A stretch of DNA of 7,686 nt from Akkermansiaceae bacterium UBA985 (GCA_002292185.1 DBBL01000066.1:1-7686), one strand, 5' to 3'. Counted from the stretch's first letter, positions 1 to 6,308 are shown. Numbers and translations: made by a program. The notes: a model not told the origin generated them from the sequence alone.

Positions 1-380
1 AGGTGAGAATGCACATCATCATCAATAAGTTTGACCCTAAGTATCCTCTCTCTACCCATCTTTTCTGGCTCTTCAACCAGGGATCTTTATGCACCAGTGA
101 TCGCAAAGGCGGCAAAAACCACTCCATTTTACTAGGTCTGGATCCAGCCCAAGGGTGCGGCGGACTTATCGTCGGTTATGGGCTGGAGCCATTTTTACCT
201 CAAAAAGCTCTCGACCATGTGCTTGAAAAAGCGCAACCATTACTCAGCGAAGGCAATCACAGCGAAGCCATTCTAGCCATCATCGATGACATCGCTGAGC
301 TGATGCGCGAAACCTGTGAGGAGTTAGAGGAAATCCTCGACCTTACAAAAACTGAAACATCTCACCAAATCGAATACTAA
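1..380 (+). CDS. TPM-domain protein, 5' end outside the window
   Basis: This frame is open from the window edge to a TAA stop. A GTG (3) and an ATG (9) lie at the very edge, but the real start is probably upstream, because the visible part corresponds only to the middle and C-terminal portions of a TPM domain. The key signature is VGYGLEPFLP (residues 58-67 counting from the GTG), preceded by ILLGLDP and followed by a helical stretch with the spacing ...A..ii......l.eGn...ai..i....ae. This matches the conserved GYGLE block and C-terminal helices of the TPM (PF04536) fold. TPM domains occur in thylakoid TLP18.3 and in many bacterial envelope proteins; their bacterial role is poorly defined. 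The visible part has no transmembrane segment, and its tail is acidic (CEELEEILD). It is the first of four closely spaced + strand genes. The family call rests on motif memory only; coding status is more secure. Confidence 0.62.
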   Translation, partial: VRMHIIINKFDPKYPLSTHLFWLFNQGSLCTSDRKGGKNHSILLGLDPAQGCGGLIVGYGLEPFLPQKALDHVLEKAQPLLSEGNHSEAILAIIDDIAELMRETCEELEEILDLTKTETSHQIEY

Positions 381-401
381 ACAAGACACCTACTAATCAA
401 C

Positions 402-794
402 ATGGACTACGAAACATACAAACTCATTCACTTCGCCGGAATCTTCACTTTATTCTTTGCCTTCGGATCTCTTTTTAAAGGTGACAAGACGACCAAGGGA
501 GCCGTCATCGGTCACGGCATCGGCTTGCTATTAATCCTTCTCGGAGGTTTTGGCATGCAGGCAAAAATGAAGGATGTCTACCAGGCTGTCTATGGCTCTG
601 GATTCCCCACATGGCTTATCATCAAGATTGTCATATGGCTTGCTCTCGGTGGCGGCATTGTCCTCGCTAAACGCAAAATCATTAAAGGCTTGGCAGCATG
701 GATCCTCATTATTGCACTCGGCATGGCCAGCGCATACCTGGCCCTCAAAAAACCAGCCATGGGCAACAAGCCCGCGGCAGCAGCAGTGGAATAA
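402..794 (+). CDS. Small four-helix integral membrane protein of unknown function
   Basis: This gene encodes 130 residues with four clear hydrophobic segments: about residues 8-26, 33-52, 68-88 and 95-115. Short polar loops separate them, and the tail is Ala/Pro-rich (GNKPAAAAVE). Histidines H10 and H38 lie at the starts of helices 1 and 2, a layout that recalls small SirB/CopD-like membrane proteins. I cannot assign a family, and heme or metal binding would be speculation. There is no signal peptide apart from the first helix. It begins 21 bases after the TPM-domain gene and ends 24 bases before selU, all on the same strand, so co-transcription is likely. No Shine-Dalgarno sequence precedes the ATG. 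ORFs overlapping it in the other frames lack family signatures, and the regular hydrophobic pattern supports this frame as the coding one. Confidence 0.82.
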   Translation: MDYETYKLIHFAGIFTLFFAFGSLFKGDKTTKGAVIGHGIGLLLILLGGFGMQAKMKDVYQAVYGSGFPTWLIIKIVIWLALGGGIVLAKRKIIKGLAAWILIIALGMASAYLALKKPAMGNKPAAAAVE

Positions 795-818
795 ACAACA
801 AAACTCCATCGTTTCGCC

Positions 819-1901
819 ATGAAACATGTCGAAACCATTACCCTACCTCATGATCTCAGTGAATTCACTGAGATCATTGACGTACGCTCACCCTCTGAAT
901 TTGCCGAGGATCATCTTCCTGGAGCAGTTAACCTCCCGGTGCTCAACGACGAAGAACGAGCCACGGTAGGAACCATCTACAAGGACAAGCCATTTGAAGC
1001 TCGCCGACTTGGCGCTGCGCTCATATCGGCCAATGCCGCCAAACACCTGCAGACACACCTAGCTAAAAAGGACAAGTCTTACACACCGCTTGTCTATTGC
1101 TGGCGAGGCGGAATGCGCTCAAACTCACTGGCACAAATCCTACGCTCCATAGGCTGGCGGGCACGTCTACTGGATGGCGGTTACAAAGCATTTAGAAAAT
1201 TTGTTGCTAGTGACACCGAGCGCATTTTAGAAGATCCCACGCTGCAGCTATCCGTCTTAGCCGGCCAGACAGGAGTTGCAAAAACCCGCCTCTTACACAC
1301 CCTTCGCGACAAAGGAGCTCAAGTCATCGACCTTGAGGGACTGGCCAATCACAGAGGTTCAGTTCTCGGTCTAGAGCCAAACTCACAGCAACCTAGCCAA
1401 AAGAATTTCGAAACCTGTCTTTGGTATGCTCTATCACAGCTCGATCCCGTTCTGCCGGTCTTTACTGAGGCAGAAAGTAACCGCATAGGTATTCTACACT
1501 GCCCACCAGCTCTATGGCAAAAACTCGGTGAAGGCGAGGTCTTCAATATTGAGCTTCCCTTAACTCAGCGTGCCTCTTTCCTTCTCGATGACTACCCCCA
1601 CTTCACTGACGATCCAGAGCACTTAAAAGCACTGCTTAACCGACTCGTCAAACTAAGAGGTAATGACCAGGTCAAGCAATGGCACGATTTGATCGATGAC
1701 GGTCTCTGGGTCGAATTTGTCGAGTCAGTATTACGTGATCACTACGATCTTGTTTACCGCCGTGCAGGTGATGAAAAATCCAACTACCCTACTCCTGTGC
1801 AGACGCTTGCCATGGATGACTTCACAGCTCAATCCCTGGCATACACCACAGACACATTGATCAACTGTGCCACATTGAACAACTGTGCAAGACGCTCATA
1901 A
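819..1901 (+). CDS. selU: tRNA 2-selenouridine synthase SelU/MnmH
   Basis: The enzyme converts 2-thiouridine (in mnm5s2U-type nucleosides) at tRNA wobble position 34 into 2-selenouridine, via a geranylated intermediate, using selenophosphate. The 360 residues match the usual family length. The N-terminal rhodanese domain covers about residues 15-130, with IIDVRSPSEFAEDHLPGA near its start and the catalytic cysteine C94 in YCWRGGMRS. The C-terminal part is a P-loop domain with the family signatures DLEGLANHRGS (171-181), QPSQ (191-194) and EAESNRIG (217-224). The P-loop reads GQTGVAKT (149-156), where the glycine normally before the lysine is alanine (A154). The function needs selenophosphate from SelD; no selD or selA lies in the window. 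The last 17 bases overlap the downstream tatD-like gene. The identification is strong; activity is uncertain because of the altered P-loop. Confidence 0.93.
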   Translation: MKHVETITLPHDLSEFTEIIDVRSPSEFAEDHLPGAVNLPVLNDEERATVGTIYKDKPFEARRLGAALISANAAKHLQTHLAKKDKSYTPLVYCWRGGMRSNSLAQILRSIGWRARLLDGGYKAFRKFVASDTERILEDPTLQLSVLAGQTGVAKTRLLHTLRDKGAQVIDLEGLANHRGSVLGLEPNSQQPSQKNFETCLWYALSQLDPVLPVFTEAESNRIGILHCPPALWQKLGEGEVFNIELPLTQRASFLLDDYPHFTDDPEHLKALLNRLVKLRGNDQVKQWHDLIDDGLWVEFVESVLRDHYDLVYRRAGDEKSNYPTPVQTLAMDDFTAQSLAYTTDTLINCATLNNCARRS

Positions 1902-2649
1902 TCACCTCCAAGATCCAAGGTTCGAAGGCATTCGCGAGGACCTTATCTCTACCATGCTCACTCATGGCGTTAGCCGCTGTGTAGTCAACGGCACATCCCC
2001 CGAGGATTGGCCACAAGTCGCCCAATTAGCAGAGCTCTATCCTGAACTCGTCATCCCTTCCTTTGGCCTTCACCCGTGGAAAACTCCCAGCCCAAACTGG
2101 CAGCAACAACTCACCTCTTACCTCGACACCGTTCCCCATGCCTGTATCGGTGAATGCGGCCTCGACCGTTGGATCAAAGGCTACGACATAGAGCTCCAAC
2201 GCGAAGTGTTCACCGCCCAACTAGACCTCGCCAGCCAACGCAACCTGCCACTAAGTATTCATTGCCTAAAGGCCTGGGGACTTCTCATAGAAATACTAGA
2301 GTCTCGACCACTACCTCAGCGCGGTTTCTTACTACATTCCTACTCTGGCTCTGCAGAACTCATCCCCCACCTTGCCGAACTTGGCGCCTATTTTTCCTTC
2401 TCCGGATATTTCCTGCATCAGCGCAAAAAAAACGTGCGCGACGCCTTCAAATCGGTGCCCCCCGATCGCCTGCTCATTGAAACAGACGCTCCGGACATGT
2501 TGCCGCCGGAGAGCTGCATTGACCACCCACTAGAGATGGAACTCAATCACCCAGCGAACATCAGCAAGATCCATGATAAAGCTTCTGCTATCCTTGAGCT
2601 CTCCAGCGTGCCCAAAAACTTCCAGCGATTTTTTGAGAGTGGCTTCTAA
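1885..2649 (+). CDS. TatD-family metal-dependent hydrolase
   Basis: This is a 254-residue TIM-barrel hydrolase of the TatD family, whose members act as divalent-metal DNases and in some cases D-aminoacyl-tRNA or quality-control hydrolases. All expected metal ligands are visible: H5 and H7 (DAHNHL), E90 (GECGLD), H126 (SIHCLKA), H151 (HSYSGS) and D201 (ETDAPD). The length is typical. GTG at 1885 is the only reasonable start, because an in-frame TGA lies at 1876-1878 and the HxH motif begins four codons after the GTG. The start lies inside the end of selU, giving a 17-base overlap that suggests translational coupling. The gene ends 11 bases from the stop of the convergent epimerase gene. No gene symbol is given, because TatD, YcfH and YjjV-type paralogues cannot be separated here. 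Confidence 0.92.
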   Translation: MQDAHNHLQDPRFEGIREDLISTMLTHGVSRCVVNGTSPEDWPQVAQLAELYPELVIPSFGLHPWKTPSPNWQQQLTSYLDTVPHACIGECGLDRWIKGYDIELQREVFTAQLDLASQRNLPLSIHCLKAWGLLIEILESRPLPQRGFLLHSYSGSAELIPHLAELGAYFSFSGYFLHQRKKNVRDAFKSVPPDRLLIETDAPDMLPPESCIDHPLEMELNHPANISKIHDKASAILELSSVPKNFQRFFESGF

Positions 2650-2660
2650 AAATCTTATCG

Positions 2661-3563
2661 TTACCACTCGCTTAGATCCATCTGAGGATATTTAAAAACA
2701 AATCCATTCTGCTGCAACCTCCTCGGCAGCACCCAATTACTTTTGAGAATGAGTTCTGGTTCAGTGCCCAGGACCATAGCACCTATCTCAGCCATCCACA
2801 CCGCTGCAGGCAGACCAAATGGACGCTTAGCCAACTTTCGGAAACGCTGCATCATGTCTGCATTTGTTAGCGGATCAGGCGCCGTGATATTAATGACACC
2901 TCTGATTTCAGGGTGCTCGATAAGCCATTCCACAGCTCGGCAGTAATCCTCAACATGCACCCAACTGACCATTTGTTTTCCTCCCGCAACAGGCCCGCCA
3001 AGAAAAAGCTTCGATAGCTTGAATAAGTAATCAAAGACTGTTCCCCGCTCTTTAGCCATCACCAAAGATGTGCGCAGAGCAACTCGACGAACATGCTCGG
3101 AAACCCGAGCTGTCATAATGGCGCCCTCCCATGCCTTGGCTACATCGACAAAGAAACCTTCTCCCAATTTTATTCCTTCACCCTGAGGTTTATTTTCTGC
3201 GTCTGCATAAATGGATGCAGTACTGGCGTTGAGCCATACCCCGGGTGGATGAGAGCAAGCAGCGATTGCCTCACCAAGGATCGTGGTGCTCTCGACTCGG
3301 GAATCAATGATCTCTTTTTTATTCTTCTTATTGTGTCTGCAGTTAATCGACCTGCCCGCTAAATTCACAACGGCGGTGGCGCCATTCAACTCAGATGCCC
3401 AATCACCTATCGTCTTGCCATCCCAGAGCACATGTCGGCAGTTGGGGTCTAATCCTTTTTGGCGGCGTGCAAGGCCAACAACCTCCCAGCCTTCCCTACA
3501 AAAATGACGCGTTAAATGACGGCCGATAAAGCCATTGGCACCAGCGATGATTATTTTTTTCAT
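2661..3563 (-). CDS. TIGR01777-type NAD(P)-binding epimerase (SDR superfamily)
   Basis: This gene encodes 300 residues of an extended/atypical SDR protein, the usual size for the TIGR01777 (YfcH/SDR39U1-like) family. A Rossmann nucleotide-binding motif GANGFIG lies at residues 8-14, followed by the family block VVNLAGRSI (65-73) and DSRVEST (87-93). NASTASIY (112-119) is at the position of the active-site Ser/Tyr region, and GGKQMVSWVHVED is at 194-206. The C-terminal DUF1731-like segment ends with VLPRRLQQNGFVFKYP (278-293). The family's substrates are unknown; it is annotated as a nucleoside-diphosphate-sugar epimerase by homology only. It is the last of three - strand genes, 69 bases after the DUF393 gene, and converges on the tatD-like gene. 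No Shine-Dalgarno sequence precedes its ATG. The family call is strong; the reaction is unknown. Confidence 0.9.
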   Translation of the reverse strand: MKKIIIAGANGFIGRHLTRHFCREGWEVVGLARRQKGLDPNCRHVLWDGKTIGDWASELNGATAVVNLAGRSINCRHNKKNKKEIIDSRVESTTILGEAIAACSHPPGVWLNASTASIYADAENKPQGEGIKLGEGFFVDVAKAWEGAIMTARVSEHVRRVALRTSLVMAKERGTVFDYLFKLSKLFLGGPVAGGKQMVSWVHVEDYCRAVEWLIEHPEIRGVINITAPDPLTNADMMQRFRKLAKRPFGLPAAVWMAEIGAMVLGTEPELILKSNWVLPRRLQQNGFVFKYPQMDLSEW

Positions 3564-3632
3564 AGAGTAATTACATTGAAGTCGTGGTACTAGATAGTGG
3601 ATTGCTGGTAATAATCAAGCTATCAATACGAT

Positions 3633-4124
3633 CTAGATGATGCCGTCAGGAATCCCCGCCATGATGGTCACCTCCTCGTTCATTTCATCCACTTGACAGC
3701 TCGGCAGAAAAGCACCCTCAAGCTCAGCGAGAACCTCTTCATCGTTTTGCACAGAGAAGATTTCTCTTAAGGTCCGCTCATTACATGCCGCCAAGTGGCA
3801 GGCCTTTTGAGCAACCGGCATTAATAAAGGTGAACTGAGCCTCTCTGCCAGATCTGCATAACTGAGGCACACCAACATACATTGAACCCACGCTGCAGCT
3901 CCACGATACATGCCACCACTGTCATTTCGAACCACCAGTTGCCTTTCTAATTCACCCATGGCCATGCTTTGAAACCATTCTTCGCCACGCGCTGATTGGT
4001 AGGACACGTAGTTTACATTGCATGAGCACGGCTGCTGGTGAAGCCATTTGATAAAAGACGAACAGACACCACACCGGCTGTCATAGAAAATATCTATGCA
4101 TTTATTATACTGAGTAATTTTCAT
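3633..4124 (-). CDS. DUF393 (DCC family) thiol-disulfide oxidoreductase-like protein
   Basis: This 163-residue protein has the DUF393/DCC signature near its N-terminus: IFYDSRCGVCSSFIKWL, with the CxxC pair C18/C21. The usual form is DGxCxxC, so here the glycine after Asp is Ser (DSRC). Further family features follow: NDSGGMYRGAAAW (67-79) and a C-terminal helical block ending before NERTL (115-119). The family is predicted to have a thioredoxin-like fold and to act in thiol-disulfide exchange; its substrates are not established. The protein is cysteine-rich, with ten cysteines: C9, C18, C21, C33, C35, C82, C86, C109, C114 and C143. No signal peptide is evident, so it is probably cytoplasmic. 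It lies 47 bases (66 from the regulator's stop to this start when counted from 4172 minus intervening bases is not needed) downstream of the regulator gene and 69 bases upstream of the epimerase gene, which is consistent with one operon. Confidence 0.83.
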   Translation of the reverse strand: MKITQYNKCIDIFYDSRCGVCSSFIKWLHQQPCSCNVNYVSYQSARGEEWFQSMAMGELERQLVVRNDSGGMYRGAAAWVQCMLVCLSYADLAERLSSPLLMPVAQKACHLAACNERTLREIFSVQNDEEVLAELEGAFLPSCQVDEMNEEVTIMAGIPDGII

Positions 4125-4171
4125 GAGATTGATAATGAATATTGGTTATTTGATTGATTGCTTCTCTGCGC

Positions 4172-4705
4172 TTAAGCTAAAAATTTAGCGGCTAGCTTCA
4201 TCGCCGGCCCGTAAGAGAGCTTGTCGACTTTATTGCCCAAATTTCGGGCAAAACTTACAAAGTTCTCCAGCTCCTTCACTTGATTGCGAAATGCTTCTGC
4301 CTCAGCTCCCTCGAGACACTTTGTCTCCTCTTGGCAGTTGCGCAATAAGTCCAGTGCAGGGTCAATTTCACGACGCTGGCGCTCTCTGAGAATAATCGTA
4401 AATATCTTCCAAACATCTCTCTCAGCATCGAAATATTCCTTGCGGTCACCTTTTTTGACCACAATGCGCACGAGTCCCCATGAGACCAGCTCCTTCAAGT
4501 TAGTGTGGGCATTACCACGACTGACAGAGAGTTTCGCCATCACCTCGTCTGTGCTGAGAGCCTCTAAACCAGTCATCAGCAGGGCGTGAATCTGCGCCAT
4601 CGTTCTATTAATACCCCAGTGGCTTCCAAAAGCACCCCATTGTGAAATAAAATTATCCCTTACTTCATCCAAAGAAAGATTCGCTGAAACATCTGAATTA
4701 TTCAT
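4172..4705 (-). CDS. GbsR/MarR-type winged-helix transcriptional regulator
   Basis: The product is 177 residues from the ATG at 4705. A TTG directly before it (4708) could add one residue but is the less likely start. The block FGSHWGINRTMAQIHALL (about 26-43) opens a winged helix-turn-helix. The recognition-helix region is SVSRGNAHTNLKELVSWGLV (60-79), and the wing holds KKGDRKEYFDAERDVWKIF (84-102). This pattern is characteristic of the GbsR branch of the MarR superfamily (COG1510), named for the choline-sensing repressor of Bacillus subtilis. The C-terminal half is helical and probably forms the dimer interface. The ligand is unknown, and no glycine-betaine genes are nearby. The start codon sits three bases from a perfect 18-bp palindrome, which suggests autorepression. 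It heads a - strand run followed by the DUF393 and epimerase genes, which it probably controls. Confidence 0.9.
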   Translation of the reverse strand: MNNSDVSANLSLDEVRDNFISQWGAFGSHWGINRTMAQIHALLMTGLEALSTDEVMAKLSVSRGNAHTNLKELVSWGLVRIVVKKGDRKEYFDAERDVWKIFTIILRERQRREIDPALDLLRNCQEETKCLEGAEAEAFRNQVKELENFVSFARNLGNKVDKLSYGPAMKLAAKFLA

Positions 4706-4734
4706 CAATTTCAGTAATTACTGAAAATTCAGAT
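4691..4734 (-). promoter_or_regulatory. Candidate operator/promoter of the GbsR-like gene: nested inverted repeats
   Basis: TTTCAGTAATTACTGAAA at 4709-4726 is a perfect 18-bp palindrome ending three bases from the regulator's ATG. An overlapping 9+9 bp inverted repeat, ATCTGAATT (4691-4699) and AATTCAGAT (4726-4734), shares the same half-site, so four copies of CTGAA(A/T) with alternating orientation lie within 44 bp. On the - strand a promoter-like pair, TTGAAA (4742-4737) and TAATTA (4720-4715) with a 16-base spacer, places the -10 inside the palindrome and predicts a very short or absent leader. The repeats are seen directly; operator function and promoter are inferred. Confidence 0.6.
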
Positions 4735-4739
4735 ACTTT

Positions 4740-4761
4740 CAAGTCTTTTCTCGAGGACTTG
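4740..4761. repeat. Inverted repeat CAAGTC-N10-GACTTG
   Basis: Perfect 6-bp arms at 4740-4745 and 4756-4761 flank a 10-base spacer that contains the small palindrome CTCGAG (4750-4755). It lies directly upstream of the operator candidate of the GbsR-like gene, and its left arm overlaps the putative -35 element. It could be a second binding site or an incidental repeat. There is no following T-run in either direction that would make it a convincing terminator. Confidence 0.4.
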
Positions 4762-4917
4762 TAAATTAGGCGTTCACACTGATCAAATTCTAGTTTCTCT
4801 GCTCGGCCAAAATTCTGCCGCAAACAATCTTTTTCGGCATTTTAGCAAATATAGCGTCCTATTTGGAGCAGGCGAGATATCTGTGCCCCAAAACTCAGCT
4901 TTAACAACCACATGCGC

Positions 4918-4935
4918 TTGTGAAATATTTCACAA
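4918..4935. promoter_or_regulatory. Candidate CRP/FNR-superfamily binding site upstream of nuoD
   Basis: TTGTGAAATATTTCACAA is a perfect 18-bp palindrome containing TGTGA-N6-TCACA, the classical pattern for CRP and several CRP/FNR-family regulators. The outer TTG/CAA extension resembles sites of HcpR/FNR-like members. With one extra base on the right, the flanks also pair (GCGCTT with AAGTGC, one wobble). Its centre is 60 bp before the nuoD ATG and about 220 bp from the regulator gene, so nuoD is the likelier target. The symmetry is seen directly; which regulator binds, and whether it activates or represses, is unknown. Confidence 0.6.
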
Positions 4936-4986
4936 AGTGCTTGCTTATTACCCCATTTTGGTCCTCATTCCGCTTGGCAAATTGTC

Positions 4987-6243
4987 ATGAATTCGACTCC
5001 ATACCAAGCACCCGACACCGCGGCCAAAACACAGGCTGGGCTCGACTCTGATTATCAGGCAGAAACCGATGATATACTCGGTGAAAAAATGGTGCTCAAC
5101 ATGGGGCCATCACACCCAGCTACTCACGGAGTATTACGCCTAATCCTTGAACTAGATGGCGAGATTGTCACCAAGTGCGACCCTGATATTGGTTACCTGC
5201 ACCGCGGTGATGAGAAGATCGCAGAAAACATGCATTACAATCAATTCGTGCCCTACACGGACCGATTGGATTACCTCGCACCTCTTGCTAACAATGTAGC
5301 ATACACCTGTGCTGTGGAAAAACTGATGGGCTGGGAACTCCCGCCACGAGGCCAAGCAATTCGTGTCATCTGTTGCGAACTCGCCCGCATTGCCTCTCAC
5401 ATGCTCGGTGTTGGCGTCTGCGCCATGGACGTCGGCGCAATGACCGTTTTCCTTTATACCTTCACCGAACGGGAAAAAACCTACAACCTCTGTGAACAGC
5501 TTACCGGGGCTCGCTTCACCACTTCCTACACCCGTGTAGGCGGTCAAGTTCGCGACTTACCGGATGGCTTCATCGGCAATCTCGAAACATTCCTCGACGA
5601 GTGCTCGCAGACAATCGATGAGATTTCCAAGCTTCTCGATCGTAATAAAATTTACCTCAAGCGCATGATCGACATCGGCACTATCTCCGCTGATGACGCT
5701 ATCACTTGGGGCATGACTGGCCCCAACCTTCGCGGATCTGGCGTAACGCGTGACCTGCGTAAGGACAACCCCTACCTCGGATACGAAAATTATGATTTCG
5801 ACATCCCCATTGGTGAAAATGGTGACTGTTACGATCGTTACCTCTGCCGCATGGAGGAAATGCGCCAGTCAATACTCATCATAAGACAAGTCATCGCGAC
5901 TTTACCTGGTGGTTCTGTCAATATTGCAGATTCCAAGAACATGCTGCCTGCCAAGGATAAGGTGCTCACCAGCATGGAGGAACTCATTCACCACTTCATC
6001 GTCGCCACTCAAGGTATAGAAGCCCCCGCTGGCGAGGTCTACTTCGGTGCAGAGAATCCCAAAGGCGAGCTAGGATTTTACATCAACTCCAAAGGTGGAG
6101 GCGTGCCTCATCGTATGAAGATCAGATCCCCTTCCTTCGTCAATCTCTCGATCCTTTCTCACCTCATGCCCGGACACATGATCTCTGACGTGCCGGCTAT
6201 CCTCGGTTCGCTCGACTTCGTGATGGGTGAATGTGATCGATAG
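4987..6243 (+). CDS. nuoD: NADH-quinone oxidoreductase subunit D (NuoD)
   Basis: NuoD is the 49-kDa-type subunit of respiratory complex I, on the cytoplasmic side of the membrane arm junction, where it forms most of the quinone-binding pocket with NuoB. The 418 residues are a stand-alone NuoD, not a NuoCD fusion. The quinone-site elements are all present: GPSHPATHG (40-48, with H47 as the likely quinone-contacting His), Y90 in VPYTDRLDY, and D148 in AMDVGAMT. The C-terminus is the canonical DFVMGECDR. Residues 1-33 form a variable polar extension before the conserved core. It is the first gene of the + strand run; nuoA, nuoB and nuoC are not upstream. The ATG is not preceded by a Shine-Dalgarno sequence. 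A CRP/FNR-like palindrome lies upstream. The identity is very secure. Confidence 0.97.
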   Translation: MNSTPYQAPDTAAKTQAGLDSDYQAETDDILGEKMVLNMGPSHPATHGVLRLILELDGEIVTKCDPDIGYLHRGDEKIAENMHYNQFVPYTDRLDYLAPLANNVAYTCAVEKLMGWELPPRGQAIRVICCELARIASHMLGVGVCAMDVGAMTVFLYTFTEREKTYNLCEQLTGARFTTSYTRVGGQVRDLPDGFIGNLETFLDECSQTIDEISKLLDRNKIYLKRMIDIGTISADDAITWGMTGPNLRGSGVTRDLRKDNPYLGYENYDFDIPIGENGDCYDRYLCRMEEMRQSILIIRQVIATLPGGSVNIADSKNMLPAKDKVLTSMEELIHHFIVATQGIEAPAGEVYFGAENPKGELGFYINSKGGGVPHRMKIRSPSFVNLSILSHLMPGHMISDVPAILGSLDFVMGECDR

Positions 6244-6308
6244 TAAGTTCAAAACGAACCCTTCAGCCTCAGCTCCACTTTAAACACTCCGTTATTCCAG
6301 CCTCAAAA

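Larger units (their letters stand above)
4706..4986. other. Divergent intergenic region between the regulator operon and nuoD
   Basis: This 281-base region separates divergently transcribed genes and must hold promoters for both. I find no ORF with a family signature and no RNA gene. It contains the palindromic operator candidate beside the regulator, a CAAGTC/GACTTG inverted repeat, and a perfect CRP/FNR-like palindrome about 60 bp before nuoD. The middle part (about 4765-4910) shows nothing I can name apart from a weak TGCCG/CGGCA hairpin. No convincing sigma-70-type promoter for nuoD could be picked by eye. Confidence 0.7.

Noticed and set aside
2154..2480. 108-codon + strand frame inside the tatD-like gene, rich in Arg, Pro and Thr.
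   Set aside because: It is out of frame with a gene whose metal ligands are all present, and its low-complexity basic composition is typical of a shadow frame.
2637..2669. Possible shared terminator between the convergent tatD-like and epimerase genes: GAGTGG at 2637-2642 pairs with CCACTC at 2664-2669.
   Set aside because: The stem is only 6 bp with a 21-base loop, and no T-run follows in either direction, so it is too weak to call a terminator.
3093..3507. Two + strand open frames opposite the epimerase gene.
   Set aside because: They are antisense to a well-supported family member and show no domain or hydrophobic pattern of their own.
4706..4708. TTG start for the regulator, one codon upstream of the ATG.
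   Set aside because: It would add only one residue and has no ribosome-binding sequence; the adjacent ATG is the simpler choice.
4816..4840. TGCCG/CGGCA hairpin with a following T-rich stretch in the divergent intergenic region.
   Set aside because: It has a 5-bp stem and a 14-base loop, lies far from any gene end, and is not convincing as a terminator or riboswitch.
5152..5547. 131-codon open frame on the - strand opposite nuoD.
   Set aside because: It lies wholly within the secure nuoD gene, has no recognisable motif, and is best explained as a shadow of the coding strand's codon use.
6244..6308. Short GTTC/GAAC inverted repeat after the nuoD stop, as a possible processing site or attenuator between nuoD and nuoE.
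   Set aside because: The arms are only 4 bp, with no T-run and no further pairing, so chance is sufficient.
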